DNA of 64,000 bases from Oscillospiraceae bacterium MB08-C2-2 (GTDB taxonomy: Bacteria; Bacillota; Clostridia; Oscillospirales; Ruminococcaceae). This document shows positions 48,165 through 57,825 of the stretch, piece by piece (the stretch's first letter is position 1; every line of letters begins with the position of its first letter). Both the position numbers and the translations under genes were made by a program. The stretch is taken from assembly GCA_035621215.1 (NCBI GenBank), contig CP141729.1, positions 2,626,944-2,690,943 of the forward strand. The letters run 5' to 3'. The notes beneath the pieces were generated by a model that was given only the letters and a program-made list of their open reading frames with translations, searched no databases and had not been told where the DNA came from.

Positions 48165-48290
48165 ATTCCTCGAAGGCGAATTCATTTCGCCGCAGATTTC
48201 CTTAACTCGCTCCCGTCCCCGGGGGCGAAACCGGGGGTACCGGGTACCCGCCCGTGAAGGTAAACGCTTTATGCGTTTGCCTTGGTATTG
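48165..48290 (+). repeat. Hairpin-rich module before the DUF815 gene
   Basis: GGCGAATTCATTTCGCC, then GC-rich palindromes around CCCCGGGGG and GGTACCGGGTACC. The opening CGAATT.ATTTCG..GCAG matches the module at 33287. No T-run. Confidence 0.5.
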
Positions 48291-48303
48291 GAGGTAAAAC
48301 AAC

Positions 48304-49497
48304 TTGCAACAATCCGAAAACAGCCGGCAGAAGCTGGCTTCGCTGGTGATCTTCCGGGGTTTGCTGAAAGACCCGGCAGTCAGTGCCTTCCGGGAACTGC
48401 TGGCGGGGGAAAATCTGCCGATGCTCGAGCGCACCGAAAAGGCGGCGGAGCTTTCTCATTTGCTGCTGGAAGCAGGTCAAAGCTGGAGCGGTTATCTTCT
48501 GCAAAGGGCGCTGTGGGATGAAAACCCTTATGTAACCGGCAAAGCCGCAGGCAAAGAGTTTTCTGCTTCATTGGAGACGGCGCTGGGCGCTGAGCTTGTC
48601 ATTTTGGAGGAGTTGGGGAGCATCACACCCGAAATGCTGGGTGTTTCGTTGCCTTTGGGCTGGCAAACCGAAGCATTGGATTTTGCCGCCGCTTATAGCC
48701 GCCAGCTTGCCCGCATCGGCGAGGCGGGTTATGGAATTTTTGCCCGGCATCACATGTTCCTGCTGGGTGAAGAGGCGCTGATCCCGGTGGTTCATCCCGA
48801 TTCGGTGACACTGGAAGGCCTTACCGGCTATACAGAGGAGCGGCAGGCGGTTATTGATAATACCGTTGCCTTGCTTGAGGGCCGACCGGCCGCCAATGTT
48901 CTCCTGTATGGCGACAGCGGCACCGGAAAATCCACCTGTGTCAAGGCGGTTGCTAACAGCCTGCGGGAAAAAGGCCTGCGCCTTATTGAGCTGCGCAAGG
49001 ATCAGCTGGGCCAAATCCCCCTGCTGATTGACCGCCTCAGCGGCAATCCCCTCAAATTCATTCTGTTTATTGATGATCTTTCCTTTACCGGAGAGAGCGA
49101 TCATTTTTCCTCACTCAAGGCAATTTTGGAGGGAAGTGTTTCCGCACGCACCGCCAACATGGTGATTTATGCCACCAGTAACCGCCGCCATCTGGTGCGG
49201 GAGACCTTTTCCCAGCGGGATGGGGATGATGTACACATCCGGGATACGCTGGAGGAGCTTGGCTCTCTGAGCGAGCGCTTTGGCCTGACGATCACCTTTT
49301 TGCGCCCTGACCGAAAGCTGTATCTGGAAATTGTGGAGCGCTACTGCATCCGCCATAACCTTGTTTTTGACGAGGCTATGGCACAAAGGGCCGAGGCCTA
49401 TGCCCTGAGCCGGGGCGGACGAAGCGCCCGCACTGCCCGGCAATTTATTGAAAACGCCGCATCCCGGCTGTCGGCAAATGAGGAGGAGCCTGTATGA
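48304..49497 (+). CDS. DUF815-type AAA+ ATPase
   Basis: 397 residues from the TTG at 48304, nine bases after GGAGG. The helical N-terminal half is followed by the ATPase: Walker [17 protein letters not shown] (about 198-213), Walker [11 protein letters not shown] (about 253), and sensor/arginine region ATSNRRHLV. This matches the DUF815 family, whose function is unknown. It lies between ilvC and ilvD, and its last codon overlaps the ilvD start (ATGA). A link to branched-chain amino acid synthesis, for example to assembly of the Fe-S dehydratase, is only suggested by position. Confidence 0.88.
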   Translation: MQQSENSRQKLASLVIFRGLLKDPAVSAFRELLAGENLPMLERTEKAAELSHLLLEAGQSWSGYLLQRALWDENPYVTGKAAGKEFSASLETALGAELVILEELGSITPEMLGVSLPLGWQTEALDFAAAYSRQLARIGEAGYGIFARHHMFLLGEEALIPVVHPDSVTLEGLTGYTEERQAVIDNTVALLEGRPAANVLLYGDSGTGKSTCVKAVANSLREKGLRLIELRKDQLGQIPLLIDRLSGNPLKFILFIDDLSFTGESDHFSSLKAILEGSVSARTANMVIYATSNRRHLVRETFSQRDGDDVHIRDTLEELGSLSERFGLTITFLRPDRKLYLEIVERYCIRHNLVFDEAMAQRAEAYALSRGGRSARTARQFIENAASRLSANEEEPV

Positions 49498-51161
49498 ACC
49501 TGCGAAGCGACAATGTAACCAAAGGGGCGGAGCGTGCCCCCAACCGCAGTCTGTTTTATGCCTGCGGCTTTACCAAGGAGGAGCTGGAGCGTCCCCTCAT
49601 CGGGGTAATCAGCGCCTTCACCGAGGTGATTCCCGGCCACATCCATCTGGATAAGCTGGCAGAGGCCGCCAAGGCCGGAATACGCATGGCGGGGGGAACC
49701 CCGGTTATGATGCCTGCCATCGGTGTATGCGATGGCATTGCTATGGGTCATGAAGGCATGAAATATTCTCTGCCCTCCCGGGAGCTGATCTGTGATTCGG
49801 TGGAAACCCTTGCCACTGCCCACGGGATGGATGGTCTTGTGTTGGTTCCCAACTGCGATAAAATCGTTCCCGGCATGCTCATGGCCGCTGCCCGGCTGAA
49901 TATTCCTTCCATTGTGATCAGCGGCGGGCCTATGCTGGCAGGCCGCCACCGCAAGCGGGATGTCAGCCTTTCCCAGACCTTTGAGGCGGTGGGTGCCTAT
50001 AAAGCGGGCCTCATCGATGAAGAAGAGCTGGGCGAATACGAGCGGGATTGCTGCCCCGGCTGCGGCTCCTGCGCCGGTATGTATACCGCAAACAGCATGA
50101 ACTGCCTCAGTGAAGCCATTGGTATGGCCTTGCCCGGCAACGGCACCATCCCCGCTGTTTCGGCAAAGCGTACCCATTTGGCCAAGGCCGCCGGTATGCA
50201 GATTATGGAGCTGGTGCGCAACAACATCTGCCCCCGGGATATTCTGACTCCTAAATCCTTTGCCAACGCTTTGGCGGTGGATATGGCTCTGGGATGCAGC
50301 AGCAACAGCGTTCTGCATTTGCTGGCTATTGCGGGTGAGGCAGGTGTCCCCATGAATCTGGAAACCATCAATCAGATCAGCGCCCGTACCCCCAACCTGT
50401 GCCATCTGGCCCCTGCAGGTGAGGATCACATTGAGGATTTGGATGCGGTGGGCGGTGTTCCTGCGGTGATGGCAGAGCTTTCTAAAAACAAGCTGCTGGA
50501 TTTAAAGCTGATGACCGTTACCGGCAAAACGGTGGGTGAGAACCTTGCTCGCTTTACCGGAGCCGACGGGCAGATAATCCGCACCATTGGCCACCCCTAC
50601 AGTGAAACCGGCGGCATTGCTGTTCTGTGGGGCAACATTGCCCGGGATGGCTGTGTGGTCAAACGTTCGGCTGTGGCCCAGGAAATGCTGGTTCACAATG
50701 GCCCGGCTCGGGTTTTCGACTGTGAAGAGGATGCCATAACCGCTATTTATGATGGGAAAATTCGAGCAGGCGATGTGGTTGTCATCCGCTACGAAGGCCC
50801 CAAAGGCGGCCCCGGTATGCGGGAGATGCTCAACCCAACCTCCGCTCTGGCGGGTATGAAGCTGGATAAACAGGTGGCCCTGATTACAGACGGGCGCTTT
50901 TCCGGTGCATCCAGAGGCGCTTCCATCGGCCATGTAAGCCCCGAGGCGGCGGCAGGCGGCGAAATCGGTCTGCTTCAGGATGGCGATGTCATTGAGATTA
51001 ACATTCCCGCCGGTACCATTGATGTGGCCCTGGCCCCTGAGGAGCTGGAGGAACGCCGCAGCAGTTTTGTGCCCAAGGCGGCGGTAGCCCGCACCGGCTG
51101 GCTGGCCCGGTATTCCAAGCTGGTCAGTGCGGCCAGCAAGGGCGCTGTGATGCAGGCCTAG
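49494..51161 (+). CDS. ilvD: Dihydroxy-acid dehydratase
   Basis: 555 residues. Fe-S ligands in [12 protein letters not shown] and [20 protein letters not shown], plus the family motif [20 protein letters not shown]. It dehydrates dihydroxyisovalerate or dihydroxymethylvalerate to the 2-keto acids of valine and isoleucine. The start is coupled to the DUF815 gene; its own ribosome site (GAGGAGCCTGT) lies in that gene's last codons. Confidence 0.97.
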   Translation: MNLRSDNVTKGAERAPNRSLFYACGFTKEELERPLIGVISAFTEVIPGHIHLDKLAEAAKAGIRMAGGTPVMMPAIGVCDGIAMGHEGMKYSLPSRELICDSVETLATAHGMDGLVLVPNCDKIVPGMLMAAARLNIPSIVISGGPMLAGRHRKRDVSLSQTFEAVGAYKAGLIDEEELGEYERDCCPGCGSCAGMYTANSMNCLSEAIGMALPGNGTIPAVSAKRTHLAKAAGMQIMELVRNNICPRDILTPKSFANALAVDMALGCSSNSVLHLLAIAGEAGVPMNLETINQISARTPNLCHLAPAGEDHIEDLDAVGGVPAVMAELSKNKLLDLKLMTVTGKTVGENLARFTGADGQIIRTIGHPYSETGGIAVLWGNIARDGCVVKRSAVAQEMLVHNGPARVFDCEEDAITAIYDGKIRAGDVVVIRYEGPKGGPGMREMLNPTSALAGMKLDKQVALITDGRFSGASRGASIGHVSPEAAAGGEIGLLQDGDVIEINIPAGTIDVALAPEELEERRSSFVPKAAVARTGWLARYSKLVSAASKGAVMQA

Positions 51162-51171
51162 CAGTTTTTGG

Positions 51172-51200
51172 TTGACAGAAGCCGCCGGTCTGCGTATAAT
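51172..51200 (+). promoter_or_regulatory. Perfect-consensus sigma-A promoter upstream of ilvA
   Basis: TTGACA (51172-51177), exactly 17 nt, TATAAT (51195-51200), starting 10 nt after the ilvD stop. The transcript would run through a leader of about 670 nt to ilvA. Confidence 0.85.
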
Positions 51201-51340
51201 AACCTTACCCGCTGGCGAAATCAGAGATTTCGAGCGGGGCCCAAGAACATTGAAGCAACAAAAGACCGCCTATCGGCGGTAGGGGCTTTGCCCTTTAAAA
51301 TGCTTCGCATTTTACTTTTGTGTTATAATAACCTTACCCA

Positions 51341-51448
51341 AGGCGCTTGCATTTTCTGCGGAAAATGCGAAAGTGTCTTTCAGCCACAAAGCGTCTCATG
51401 GGGGAACTAGTTCCCACATGATTCCCCTCCGGCCTCCGGCGGGGTTAA
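51341..51448 (-). repeat. Repeat B, partial inverted copy
   Basis: Reverse complement of the right half of the 18613-18859 element: it starts with GCGCTTGCATTTTCTGCGG, contains GGGGGAACTAGTTCCC, and ends in CCGGCCTCCGGCGGGG. Confidence 0.65.
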
Positions 51449-51605
51449 AGAGCAAAGGCTTGGAAACATAAGAATATTGGAGACCGCTCGTATGGCGGTA
51501 GAAGATTTGCTCTTCAAAATGCTTTGCATGTAATTTGTTTGTGGTAATGTATGTTATGACTGCCCTTGGGCAGTCTAAAGGTGAAAAGTTGGAAAGGCGA
51601 GCTGT

Positions 51606-51737
51606 ATGATGCTATCTGTAAAAAACAATGGTTTGCGAATAGCCGAAACAATACCGGATATTATCCGGCTTATTTGGGCTGCTATCATTATTATTACAGA
51701 CAGGCAAAGAGAAAAGCCTTTCCCGGCCGGTTGCTAG
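51606..51737 (+). CDS. Isoleucine-rich leader peptide of the ilvA attenuator
   Basis: 43 codons from the ATG at 51606 (GGAAAGG eight bases upstream) to TAG at 51735. Nine codons are isoleucine, including four in a row (ATC ATT ATT ATT, 51684-51695) after WAA. The peptide is otherwise unremarkable and is too short and biased to be a usual protein. It is followed by a terminator and then by ilvA, the first enzyme of isoleucine synthesis. This is the arrangement of ribosome-mediated attenuation. The alternative reading, a longer N-terminal extension of IlvA from 51566 in another frame, is not supported by any homology. Confidence 0.7.
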   Translation: MMLSVKNNGLRIAETIPDIIRLIWAAIIIITDRQREKPFPAGC

Positions 51738-51807
51738 ACTCCGGCAGATTTGGAAGGTCACGCTCTTTGTCTGATGCTTCGTGCGCAGATAAAGGGCGTT
51801 TTTGTTT
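51701..51807 (+). promoter_or_regulatory. Attenuator: antiterminator and terminator before ilvA
   Basis: The terminator stem CGCTCTTTGTCTG (51761-51773) pairs with 51786-51798 (13 bp, two G-U) and is followed by TTTTTGTTTT. The segment CAGGCAAAGAG (51701-51711), six bases after the isoleucine run, can instead pair with CTCTTTGTCTG (51763-51773) over 11 contiguous positions with one G-U. A ribosome stalled on the Ile codons would leave this segment free, favouring read-through. Confidence 0.7.
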
Positions 51808-51874
51808 TATTCACACTCTTTTGCGGCAATCCAGCAAGGAGTGTTATCCGATTTTTGAAAGTGAGTGTGACCCC

Positions 51875-53080
51875 ATGGAACTAAAAAAGATTGAACAGGC
51901 CGCCCAGCGTTTGAAAGGGGTAATCCACCAGACCCCGGTGAATTCCTCTCGAACCTTTTCGGAGCTTTCCGGTGCCGAGCTGTATCTCAAGTGTGAAAAT
52001 CTGCAAAAAACCGGCTCCTTTAAGGTGCGGGGAGCCTACAATAAAATCGCTTGCTTGGCCGAGGAAGGCCCCATTCCGCCCCTGATTGCTTCCAGCGCCG
52101 GGAACCATGCCCAAGGCGTTGCTTATGCCGCCACTGCTTTGGGGGCGCAGTCCACCATTGTGATGCCCCGCTCTGCTCCGCTGGCTAAGGCGGCAGCCAC
52201 CGAAGGCTATGGTGCCAAGGTGGTGCTCAGCGGTGAATGCTACGACGAAGCCTATCAGCATGCCCTCCACTTGCAGGAGGAGCAGGGTGCCGTGTTTGTT
52301 CACCCTTTTGATGATGAGGCGGTGATTGCCGGGCAAGGAACCATTTCCATGGAAATTTTGCAGGCTCTGCCCACCGTGGATGCGGTGCTGGTGCCTGCGG
52401 GCGGCGGCGGCCTTTTGGCGGGCATGTCTGCCTGTATCAAGCAGATTAATCCCCGGGTCAAGGTGATCGGCGTGCAGGCGCAGGGTGCGGATGCACTGGT
52501 GCAGTCCTTTGCCGCCTGTGCCCTTCGCAACAGCGACAATGTAGCTACCATTGCGGATGGTATTGCTGTGCGCAATCCGGGTGCGCTGACCACCGAGCTG
52601 ATCTGCCGCTATGTGGATGAAATGGTCACAGTCAGCGACGATGAAATCGCCGAAGCTATTCTCCTTTTGCTGGAGCGCACCAAGCTGGTGGTGGAGCCTG
52701 CGGGAGCGGCTTCTCTGGCGGCGGCCATCGGCCATAAGACCGACTTAGCAGGCAAACGGGTGGCCTGTGTGCTTTCCGGGGGCAACATCGATGTGGGCTT
52801 TATCCACCGGGTGGTGGAAAAGGGCCTTGTTACCAGAGGCAGGCAGATGAAGTTCCGTACGGTTATGCGGGATGTACCCGGTAGCCTGAGCCGCTTCTCG
52901 GACATCATGGCCAGCAGCGGTGCCAACATCATTATGGTGCAGCATGACCGGCTCAACTCCAACCTCCAATTGGGCGAAGCGATTCTGCACGTTGCTTGCG
53001 AGGTTTCCGGCCATGAGCACGGCAAAGCCTTGATCAAGCAGCTGGAGGCAAACGGCTATAAGATTCACAGGGGCTCCTGA
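51875..53080 (+). CDS. ilvA: Threonine ammonia-lyase (threonine deaminase)
   Basis: 401 residues from the ATG at 51875; the upstream frame to 51566 covers the leader and has no matching protein. PLP lysine in KTGSFKVRGAYNKI (about 52), the phosphate-binding GGGGLLAG, and SSAGNHAQGVAYAA. A single ACT domain follows (about 325-400; RDVPGSLSRFSDIMASSGANI). It makes 2-ketobutyrate for isoleucine. The ribosome site is weak (GTGAG). The attenuator suggests a biosynthetic role despite the short, TdcB-like size. Confidence 0.94.
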   Translation: MELKKIEQAAQRLKGVIHQTPVNSSRTFSELSGAELYLKCENLQKTGSFKVRGAYNKIACLAEEGPIPPLIASSAGNHAQGVAYAATALGAQSTIVMPRSAPLAKAAATEGYGAKVVLSGECYDEAYQHALHLQEEQGAVFVHPFDDEAVIAGQGTISMEILQALPTVDAVLVPAGGGGLLAGMSACIKQINPRVKVIGVQAQGADALVQSFAACALRNSDNVATIADGIAVRNPGALTTELICRYVDEMVTVSDDEIAEAILLLLERTKLVVEPAGAASLAAAIGHKTDLAGKRVACVLSGGNIDVGFIHRVVEKGLVTRGRQMKFRTVMRDVPGSLSRFSDIMASSGANIIMVQHDRLNSNLQLGEAILHVACEVSGHEHGKALIKQLEANGYKIHRGS

Positions 53081-53120
53081 TAGTCCCCTGCATTAACATA
53101 AAGAGGTGAAGGAAAGGCTT

Positions 53121-54797
53121 ATGAAACTGACAGGTGCTCAAATTCTCATAGAAGCTCTCCTTGCGCAGGGAACCGACGTGGTTTTCGGGTATCCCGGCGG
53201 TGCAGTGCTGAACATATACGATGCGCTCTATGAAAGGCGGGAAGCAATCCGGCATATTCTGACCTCCCATGAGCAGGGGGCTTCTCACGCCGCCGATGGC
53301 TACGCACGCTCCACCGGAAAGGTGGGTGTGGTCATTGCTACCTCCGGGCCGGGAGCCACCAATCTGGTTACCGGCATTGCCACTGCTTATCACGACTCGG
53401 TGCCGCTGGTAGCCATTACCGGCAATGTGCCGCAGGCTCTGCTGGGCCGGGATAGCTTTCAGGAAGTGGATATTGTTTCCATCACCAAAACGGTGGTGAA
53501 GAAAAACTTTTTTGTCACCAGCCCTGCCGATTTGCCGGGCATTGTGCGGGAAGCCTTTGAGATAGCTGCTTCCGGGCGCAAGGGGCCGGTGCTCATTGAT
53601 ATCCCCAAGGATGTCACCGCCATGAAAACCGAATACATTCCCCAGCCCCATTATCAGTACCAAACCGGGCCTGAGATAGACCCGGCCAGCCTTGCAGAAG
53701 CGGCGCAGGCCATTGCCGCCAGCGAAAGGCCTCTCATTTACTGCGGCGGAGGGGTCACCTTCTCCGATAGCTCTGAAGCACTGCTGGCCTTTGCTAAGAA
53801 AATTCAAGCACCGGTCTGCACTAGTATGATGGGGCTTTCCTCCATCCCAACCGATAGTGAACTGAATCTTGGCCTGGTGGGAATGCACGGCACCGCCACT
53901 GCCAATATGGCTGTTTCCAAGTGCGACTTGCTCTTGGCCATTGGGGCACGCTTCTCCGACCGGGTAGCCGGGGATCGGAAAAATTTTGCCCGCAATGCCC
54001 GCATTATTCATCTGGATATTGACAAAAAGGAGATCAACAAAAATGTGGAGGCTCAGCTTTGGGTGCTGGGGCATGTGGGAGAGACCCTTGCCCGGCTGAC
54101 TGATCTGGTGCCGGAAGTCACCCACCCGGAGTGGATGCACACTATTTTTCGCCACAAAGCCTACAACGGCCTGCCCTTTGCCAAAAGTGAGGGGAAGAAT
54201 GTTAATCCCCGTGAGGTTATCACCGCCCTGCGTCCCTTTCTGGGTGAGGAGGGCATTCTGGTTACCGATGTGGGACAGCACCAGATGCTGGCGGCTCAGT
54301 ATTATCCCTTTGTAAAGCCCCGCACCTTCCTCAGCTCCAGCGGGCTGGGAACCATGGGTTATGGGATGGGAGCCGCCAACGGTGCGGCGGTAGGCAACCC
54401 CAACCGGCGTGTGGCGCTGGTCACCGGGGATGGCAGCTTTCATATGAATATGGCGGAGCTTGCTGTGGCGGTGAGCCATCAGCTTCCTCTTGTGGTTGTG
54501 ATAATGAACAACGGCGTTCTGGGAATGGTGCACCAGTGGCAGAATCTCTTTTACGGTGGCCGCTACTCCCAGACTGAAATCGGGCGCAAAACCGACTTTG
54601 TGGCCTTTGCCGAGTCTTTTGGTGCTAAAGGGCTGCGCATCGAGGATGCGAGCCAGATTCGCCCGGTGCTGGAAGAAGCCTTTGCATGGGGGCAGGGCCC
54701 TTGTGTGGTGGATTGCCGCATCCCCAGTGCGGAGCGGGTGTTCCCCATCATTCCCGCAGGCGGCACCGAGGACGACATGATTTATGCAGAGGATTGA
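53121..54797 (+). CDS. ilvB: Acetolactate synthase large subunit (second copy)
   Basis: 558 residues from the ATG at 53121 (GGAAAGG upstream). FGYPGGAVLNIYDAL, the catalytic Glu in TSHEQGASHAADGYAR and TGDGSFHMNMAELAVA are present. It differs clearly from the copy at 44879 (GGAVLNIYDAL against GATIAPFYDKL). It lies 40 nt after ilvA with no terminator, so the pair should share the isoleucine attenuator. No small subunit is adjacent; it may share IlvN. Confidence 0.95.
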   Translation: MKLTGAQILIEALLAQGTDVVFGYPGGAVLNIYDALYERREAIRHILTSHEQGASHAADGYARSTGKVGVVIATSGPGATNLVTGIATAYHDSVPLVAITGNVPQALLGRDSFQEVDIVSITKTVVKKNFFVTSPADLPGIVREAFEIAASGRKGPVLIDIPKDVTAMKTEYIPQPHYQYQTGPEIDPASLAEAAQAIAASERPLIYCGGGVTFSDSSEALLAFAKKIQAPVCTSMMGLSSIPTDSELNLGLVGMHGTATANMAVSKCDLLLAIGARFSDRVAGDRKNFARNARIIHLDIDKKEINKNVEAQLWVLGHVGETLARLTDLVPEVTHPEWMHTIFRHKAYNGLPFAKSEGKNVNPREVITALRPFLGEEGILVTDVGQHQMLAAQYYPFVKPRTFLSSSGLGTMGYGMGAANGAAVGNPNRRVALVTGDGSFHMNMAELAVAVSHQLPLVVVIMNNGVLGMVHQWQNLFYGGRYSQTEIGRKTDFVAFAESFGAKGLRIEDASQIRPVLEEAFAWGQGPCVVDCRIPSAERVFPIIPAGGTEDDMIYAED

Positions 54798-55229
54798 TTT
54801 AGAATCTGTGTTCAATAAATATTTCCATGAGTATAGTCAAAGCTGACCTGCTCACTTAAAAGACAAGTGGTCTCAGAGAAACTGCGGCCACGGCCGACGG
54901 GAGAGGTTATCCCACGGCGGTAAGGCTTAGCCTGCCGTCAGTGACGCTGTTTTTCTTTGCATCCTTTCTTTTCTGCACAAAAAGAAAGGATGTGCCTGTG
55001 CGGCATTAGCACGACCAAAGCTAAAACTTTTCAGCTTTGCCAAATCTCGGCAGTGGGGTATCAAGGGGCAGTGCCCCTTGGCGATTCTTTGCATCCTTTC
55101 TTATCGTGAAGAAAGGATGTGCCCGGCACGGCATGAGTGCCAGATTTTAAAGCTCCACTTGGTAAAAATTACGGAAAACGCAGTTGTGCTATCATTTAGC
55201 CTACAGGCAAGAACTGTGAGCTAAGCCAT
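54798..55229. other. Gap after ilvB with repeats
   Basis: 432 nt without a gene. It contains a GC hairpin around ACGGCGGTAAGGC/GCCTGCCGT (about 54913-54940) followed shortly by GTTTTTC, which may terminate the ilvA-ilvB transcript. A half module of GCATCCTTTCTTTT/AAAAGAAAGGATG (54958-54993) and repeat A (55051-55143) follow. Confidence 0.5.
55051..55143 (-). repeat. Repeat A, inverted copy
   Basis: Reverse complement matches 29100-29200: GCACTCATGCCGTGC, CATCCTTTCTTCACGATAAG, CAAAGAATCGCCAAGGGGC, then TACCCC. Confidence 0.75.
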
Positions 55230-55266
55230 AAAAATCCCCCGCAGACTTCACAGTCTGCGGGGGATT
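55230..55266 (-). terminator. Terminator of the aconitase-family gene
   Basis: A 15-bp perfect stem AATCCCCCGCAGACT/AGTCTGCGGGGGATT, followed by T's on the minus strand, 29 nt past the stop. Confidence 0.9.
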
Positions 55267-55294
55267 GCTGTTTGTCAGAAAAGCGAAGCTGCCT

Positions 55295-57577
55295 TTAATC
55301 TTGGTTATCCCGATAGAAATTGATCAGACAGCCGCTGAGAATAATCTGGCGCTCATCATCGGTGAGGGAAGCAAGGGAAAGGCTGATTTCCTGTTTGCTG
55401 GAGGGGGAGAGCACATAAGCAGGCATAGAAGGAGCCTTATCGGCTACTGCCTGACGGATGCCGGGCAGATAGAGATAGCTGCCCACCTCAAACACCGGCT
55501 CCTCCTTCAGCAGGAAGGGGAGCATGCCCCAGTTGATCAGGTTGGAGCGGTAGCGCTTGGTGGCGTATTCATGGGCAATATTGGCAAAGGTTCCCAGCAC
55601 CTTCTGGCAGGAGGCTGCTTGCTCACGGGCGGAGCCATCGCCGGGCTTATTGGCAAAAACAACACTGCCAATGCCGGTATCGGTCCAATCCACAGCACCG
55701 ATCTGCTCCACAGCCGTGGCCAGTTCAGCATCCAAAGCCGTGGGATTCTCACCGGCCAGCCGGGCTTTCTGCAATTCCTGTGTGACCTTGGCACGGCCCA
55801 CATACTCAGGGTCTTTACGGGAAAGGGTGAATTCCGCCAGCTTAAAGGGGTTGGAGCGGTAGCTGGAGGTTTCACCGGAAGGAATCAGCTCATCGGTGGT
55901 GGTAACCGGGTCGGTAATCAGCGAGGCTACCCGGAGGATGAGGTTTTCTGCAAGAGGCTCCATAGCGGGCCAATCGGCAATGTTGGGGCCGAATTTCAGG
56001 TCTTTTTCAGGCTGGGGCTTATTCCAGCCGTTGTAGCAGCGGTTCTCATATACAGAAGCATCAAAATGGTAATCCGGGCGGGTGTATTCCACCTCAAGAG
56101 CAGTGGCGGGGGTGAGGCGGCCGCCGTTGAGGGCAGTGGCGGCGATGCTGCGGGCATCCATAAGAGCCACCGAAGCGATCTGGCCGTTTCCGGGCTTGGA
56201 GCCTTCACGGCTGGGGAAGTTGCGGGTGGTGTGACGAATGCTCAGCCCGCCGTTGGCAGGCACATCCCCGGCTCCAAAGCAGGGGCCGCAGAAAGCGGAG
56301 CGCACCGAAGCGCCCATGGTCATCAGGTTGGCAATAGCGCCGTTTTTCACCAGCTCAAGGAATACCGGCTGGCTGGAAGGGTATACACTGAGCCAGAAGG
56401 AGCCTGTGCCAAGGCTTGCGCCTTTGAGAATATCGGCTGCATCGCATACATTTTCAAAGGTACCACCGGAGCAGCCTGCAATAACGGCCTGATCCACATA
56501 GAGGCCACCATCCCGAACCTTATCCTGCAAGGAGAAGGGGGAAGCGGTTTTTCCCAGCTGCTCCTGACCCTCGACCTCCACCTTATGAAGGATATCCTTC
56601 ATATTGGCGTTGAGCTCCTCAATGGTATAAACATTGCTGGGGTGAAAGGGCATGGCAATCATGGGGCGCACAGCGGAAAGATCCACGGTGACAGCACCAT
56701 CGTAATAGGCAACGCCCTTAGGAGAAATTTCCTTATAAGCATCGGGGCGGCCATGAATGGCAAAATAATCCTGAATCACCGAATCGGTGGCCCAAATGGA
56801 GGAAAGGCAGGTGGTCTCGGTGGTCATGACATCAATACCGATACGGAAATCGGCGCTGAGCCCGGCGATTCCGGGGCCGACAAATTCCATCACCTTGTTT
56901 TTCACATAGCCGTTTTTAAAGACAGCGCCGATGATAGCCAGTGCCACGTCCTGCGGGCCAACACCGGGGGCCGGGCTGCCGGTCAGGTAAATGGCAACCA
57001 CCTCGGGGCGGTCAATGTCGTAGGTTTTGCCCAGCAGCTGCTTGACCAGCTCGGGGCCGCCCTCACCAATGGCCATAGTACCCAGTGCGCCATAGCGGGT
57101 GTGGCTGTCCGAGCCCAAAATCATGCGGCCGCCGCCGGACATCATTTCACGCATATATTGGTGAATAACCGCCTGATGGGCGGGAACGAAAATACCGCCG
57201 TATTTTTCCGCAGCCGAAAGGCCGAAAACGTGATCGTCTTCATTGATGGTTCCCCCCACTGCGCAAAGGGAATTGTGGCAGTTGGTCAGCACATAGGGGA
57301 TCGGGAAGCGGGTCAGGCCGCTGGCGCGGGCTGTCTGCACGATACCCACATAGGTGATATCATGGGAGGCCATGGAATCAAATTTGATTTTCAGCACATT
57401 CATATTGCCGGAGGTGTTGTGTGCCTCCAGAATGCCATAGGCCATGGTGTTTTCGGCTGCCTGCTCCTTGGAAAGCTTGCTTTCAGCCAAAACGTCCTCT
57501 AGATGCTCCCGGTCGGTTTCAGCTATCAGCTGTCCATCGGGCAGCAGGTAAGCTCCCCCACTGGAAAGTTTAATCAT
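55295..57577 (-). CDS. Aconitate hydratase-family protein
   Basis: 760 residues; the ATG at 57577 follows AAGGGGATG. Cluster and active-site motifs: [45 protein letters not shown] and [12 protein letters not shown], then the swivel domain with [12 protein letters not shown] and [15 protein letters not shown]. This is a single-chain aconitase-type enzyme common in clostridia. It most likely interconverts citrate and isocitrate, but other hydro-lyase substrates cannot be excluded. It has its own terminator and lies opposite to the leucine and isoleucine genes. Confidence 0.9.
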   Translation of the reverse strand: MIKLSSGGAYLLPDGQLIAETDREHLEDVLAESKLSKEQAAENTMAYGILEAHNTSGNMNVLKIKFDSMASHDITYVGIVQTARASGLTRFPIPYVLTNCHNSLCAVGGTINEDDHVFGLSAAEKYGGIFVPAHQAVIHQYMREMMSGGGRMILGSDSHTRYGALGTMAIGEGGPELVKQLLGKTYDIDRPEVVAIYLTGSPAPGVGPQDVALAIIGAVFKNGYVKNKVMEFVGPGIAGLSADFRIGIDVMTTETTCLSSIWATDSVIQDYFAIHGRPDAYKEISPKGVAYYDGAVTVDLSAVRPMIAMPFHPSNVYTIEELNANMKDILHKVEVEGQEQLGKTASPFSLQDKVRDGGLYVDQAVIAGCSGGTFENVCDAADILKGASLGTGSFWLSVYPSSQPVFLELVKNGAIANLMTMGASVRSAFCGPCFGAGDVPANGGLSIRHTTRNFPSREGSKPGNGQIASVALMDARSIAATALNGGRLTPATALEVEYTRPDYHFDASVYENRCYNGWNKPQPEKDLKFGPNIADWPAMEPLAENLILRVASLITDPVTTTDELIPSGETSSYRSNPFKLAEFTLSRKDPEYVGRAKVTQELQKARLAGENPTALDAELATAVEQIGAVDWTDTGIGSVVFANKPGDGSAREQAASCQKVLGTFANIAHEYATKRYRSNLINWGMLPFLLKEEPVFEVGSYLYLPGIRQAVADKAPSMPAYVLSPSSKQEISLSLASLTDDERQIILSGCLINFYRDNQD

Positions 57578-57825
57578 ACGCTTACATCCCCTTATACAAA
57601 TGGTAATATTTTAAAACTATAAAATGTTCTGTAATAAAACCTTCTCTTTACTGCTGGATTTTCGGCCAAGCAGACGGCAAGAAATATTTATATACAGTGT
57701 ATCACAATACCGGAGAATTTGTAAAGAGAACTGTATAACCAAGGCCCTTGAGGCCAACATTGTTAGAGTGGAATTTTTTAGAATCACCCGCCGGCAGGCG
57801 ACAGAGAAAGGAGAGGTGCCAAGCA

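Larger units (their letters stand above)
51162..51605. other. Palindrome-rich leader region upstream of ilvA
   Basis: 444 nt without a gene. It contains the consensus promoter (51172-51200), a 16-bp direct repeat TATAATAACCTTACCC (51195-51210 and 51324-51339), and many short hairpins (for example GAAATC/GATTTC, CCGCC/GGCGG, AAAATGC/GCATTTT). Part of repeat B is at 51341-51448, and a GACTGCC/GGCAGTC stem is near 51560. Confidence 0.6.

Noticed and set aside
53034..54815. Minus-strand open frame of 593 codons
   Set aside because: Antisense to the second ilvB copy; composition shadow.
55265..57502. Plus-strand open frame of 745 codons
   Set aside because: Antisense to the aconitase-family gene, whose active-site motifs are intact; no ribosome site or homology.
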